Assembly: GCA_910584155.1 (NCBI GenBank)
Contig: CAJTYG010000004.1
Span: 120,704 to 184,703 of the forward strand
Length of the DNA: 64,000 nucleotides
Source of the DNA: an uncultured Christensenella sp.
GTDB lineage: Bacteria > Bacillota > Clostridia > Christensenellales > CAG-917
Direction: 5' to 3'
Position 1 is the stretch's first letter; each line of letters starts with the position of its first letter. The notes beneath the pieces are model-generated. The model did no database searches. It was given only the letters and a program-made list of their open reading frames with translations, and was not told the DNA's origin. Both the position numbers and the translations under genes were made by a program. Positions 63,753 to 64,000 of this stretch are shown in pieces.

Positions 63753-64000
63753 TCAGTTTGTCTTTGGCATAAGTGCTTTCGTTTCTTTGGATATTACTCC
63801 TATCCATTCGCCGTTATCCCAACAGTTAAAATCATCAAAAAGCAATAGTTTCCTTTCTTCAAGCCCGAACATCGTCGCTACGTCACCATCCTCTATATCG
63901 GAAATTAAGTACATCGGCAGTCCTCTCGAATAAACAATTTTTTCCCCCGTTTTCTCTATGTATTTGAGTATATATGCAATGGCTTTTGCATACTCTTGAG
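63753..64000 (-). CDS. C-terminal part of a hypothetical protein (5' end outside window)
   Basis: An open frame runs from the window edge to the TGA at 63753-63755, 82 codons: QEYAKAIAYILKYIEKTGEK at the edge, then PMYLISDIEDGDVATMFGLE and DDFNCWDNGEWIGVISKE. The mixture of charged and aromatic residues looks like a real protein, but I recognise no family. Same strand as the two-component operon, separated from it by hairpins, so probably not co-transcribed. Confidence 0.55.
   Translation of the reverse strand, partial: QEYAKAIAYILKYIEKTGEKIVYSRGLPMYLISDIEDGDVATMFGLEERKLLLFDDFNCWDNGEWIGVISKETKALMPKTN

Overview
The window looks like chromosome from an anaerobic Gram-positive bacterium of the class Clostridia, probably an uncultured gut lineage. 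This is inferred from gene content: rubrerythrin, an anaerobic (class III) ribonucleotide reductase with its activase, a 2[4Fe-4S] ferredoxin, the tmk-holB-ricT cluster, BioY/BirA biotin genes, VanW, AGGAGG-type ribosome binding sites and BspA-type leucine-rich-repeat (LRR) surface proteins. The genus cannot be read from the sequence. Housekeeping genes are moderately GC-rich. The accessory blocks (TIR-LRR gene, 47.6-53.4 kb, 53.5-63.3 kb) are visibly AT-richer.

Layout. 0-9.4 kb: a metallophosphatase fragment, a GNAT acetyltransferase, a ferritin-like protein, two DUF2804 proteins, and an RNA-repair-like locus (RtcB ligase, a small partner, a divergent WYL regulator). 9.7-12.1 kb: four tandem paralogous XRE regulators with C-terminal membrane segments. 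12.2-15.0 kb: bioY, birA and a ZIP metal transporter, with a convincing BirA operator on the birA promoter. 15.1-22.8 kb: VanW, phosphoglucomutase, an LRR protein, YjbR/MGMT-like proteins, Mrp ATPase, rubrerythrin. 22.8-26.5 kb: an accessory island with a TIR-LRR protein, three small XRE regulators and a lipoprotein, with clear operator dyads. 26.5-31.4 kb: nrdG, serS, leuS. 31.5-33.6 kb: a structured leader RNA followed by a zinc-ribbon/transmembrane/InlB-repeat/LRR protein. 34.2-45.4 kb: tmk-holB-ricT, ferredoxin, U32 peptidase, RlmA, a GtrA-like protein, nrdD (with a fused redoxin) and a thioredoxin-reductase-like gene. 45.5-51.5 kb: an XRE divergent switch with three operators, tRNA-Arg(CCT) and a mobile-element remnant (PcfK/MutS-I, PcfJ). 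51.5-63.5 kb, all on the minus strand: a second copy of the structured leader RNA, a two-component system, a MACPF (perforin-fold) lipoprotein co-transcribed with a 1727-residue LRR lipoprotein, and a small-membrane-protein/GTPase/partner cassette.

Most interesting points. (1) A structured RNA motif occurs twice, upstream of unrelated genes. Its helices differ completely in sequence but keep their pairing, its loop is nearly identical, and a 9-bp pseudoknot is conserved. (2) One polypeptide has an N-terminal TIR domain and BspA-type LRRs, the effector-plus-sensor layout of innate immune receptors, between 24-bp direct repeats. (3) A MACPF pore-forming-type lipoprotein and a giant LRR lipoprotein lie downstream of a histidine kinase/response regulator pair that carries the second RNA leader. 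These could be parts of a surface antagonism or defence system, but that is inference. (4) Several compact regulatory switches are readable directly from the DNA: paired NrdR boxes, a BirA box and several XRE operators. Three families of dispersed non-coding repeats fill most long intergenic gaps.
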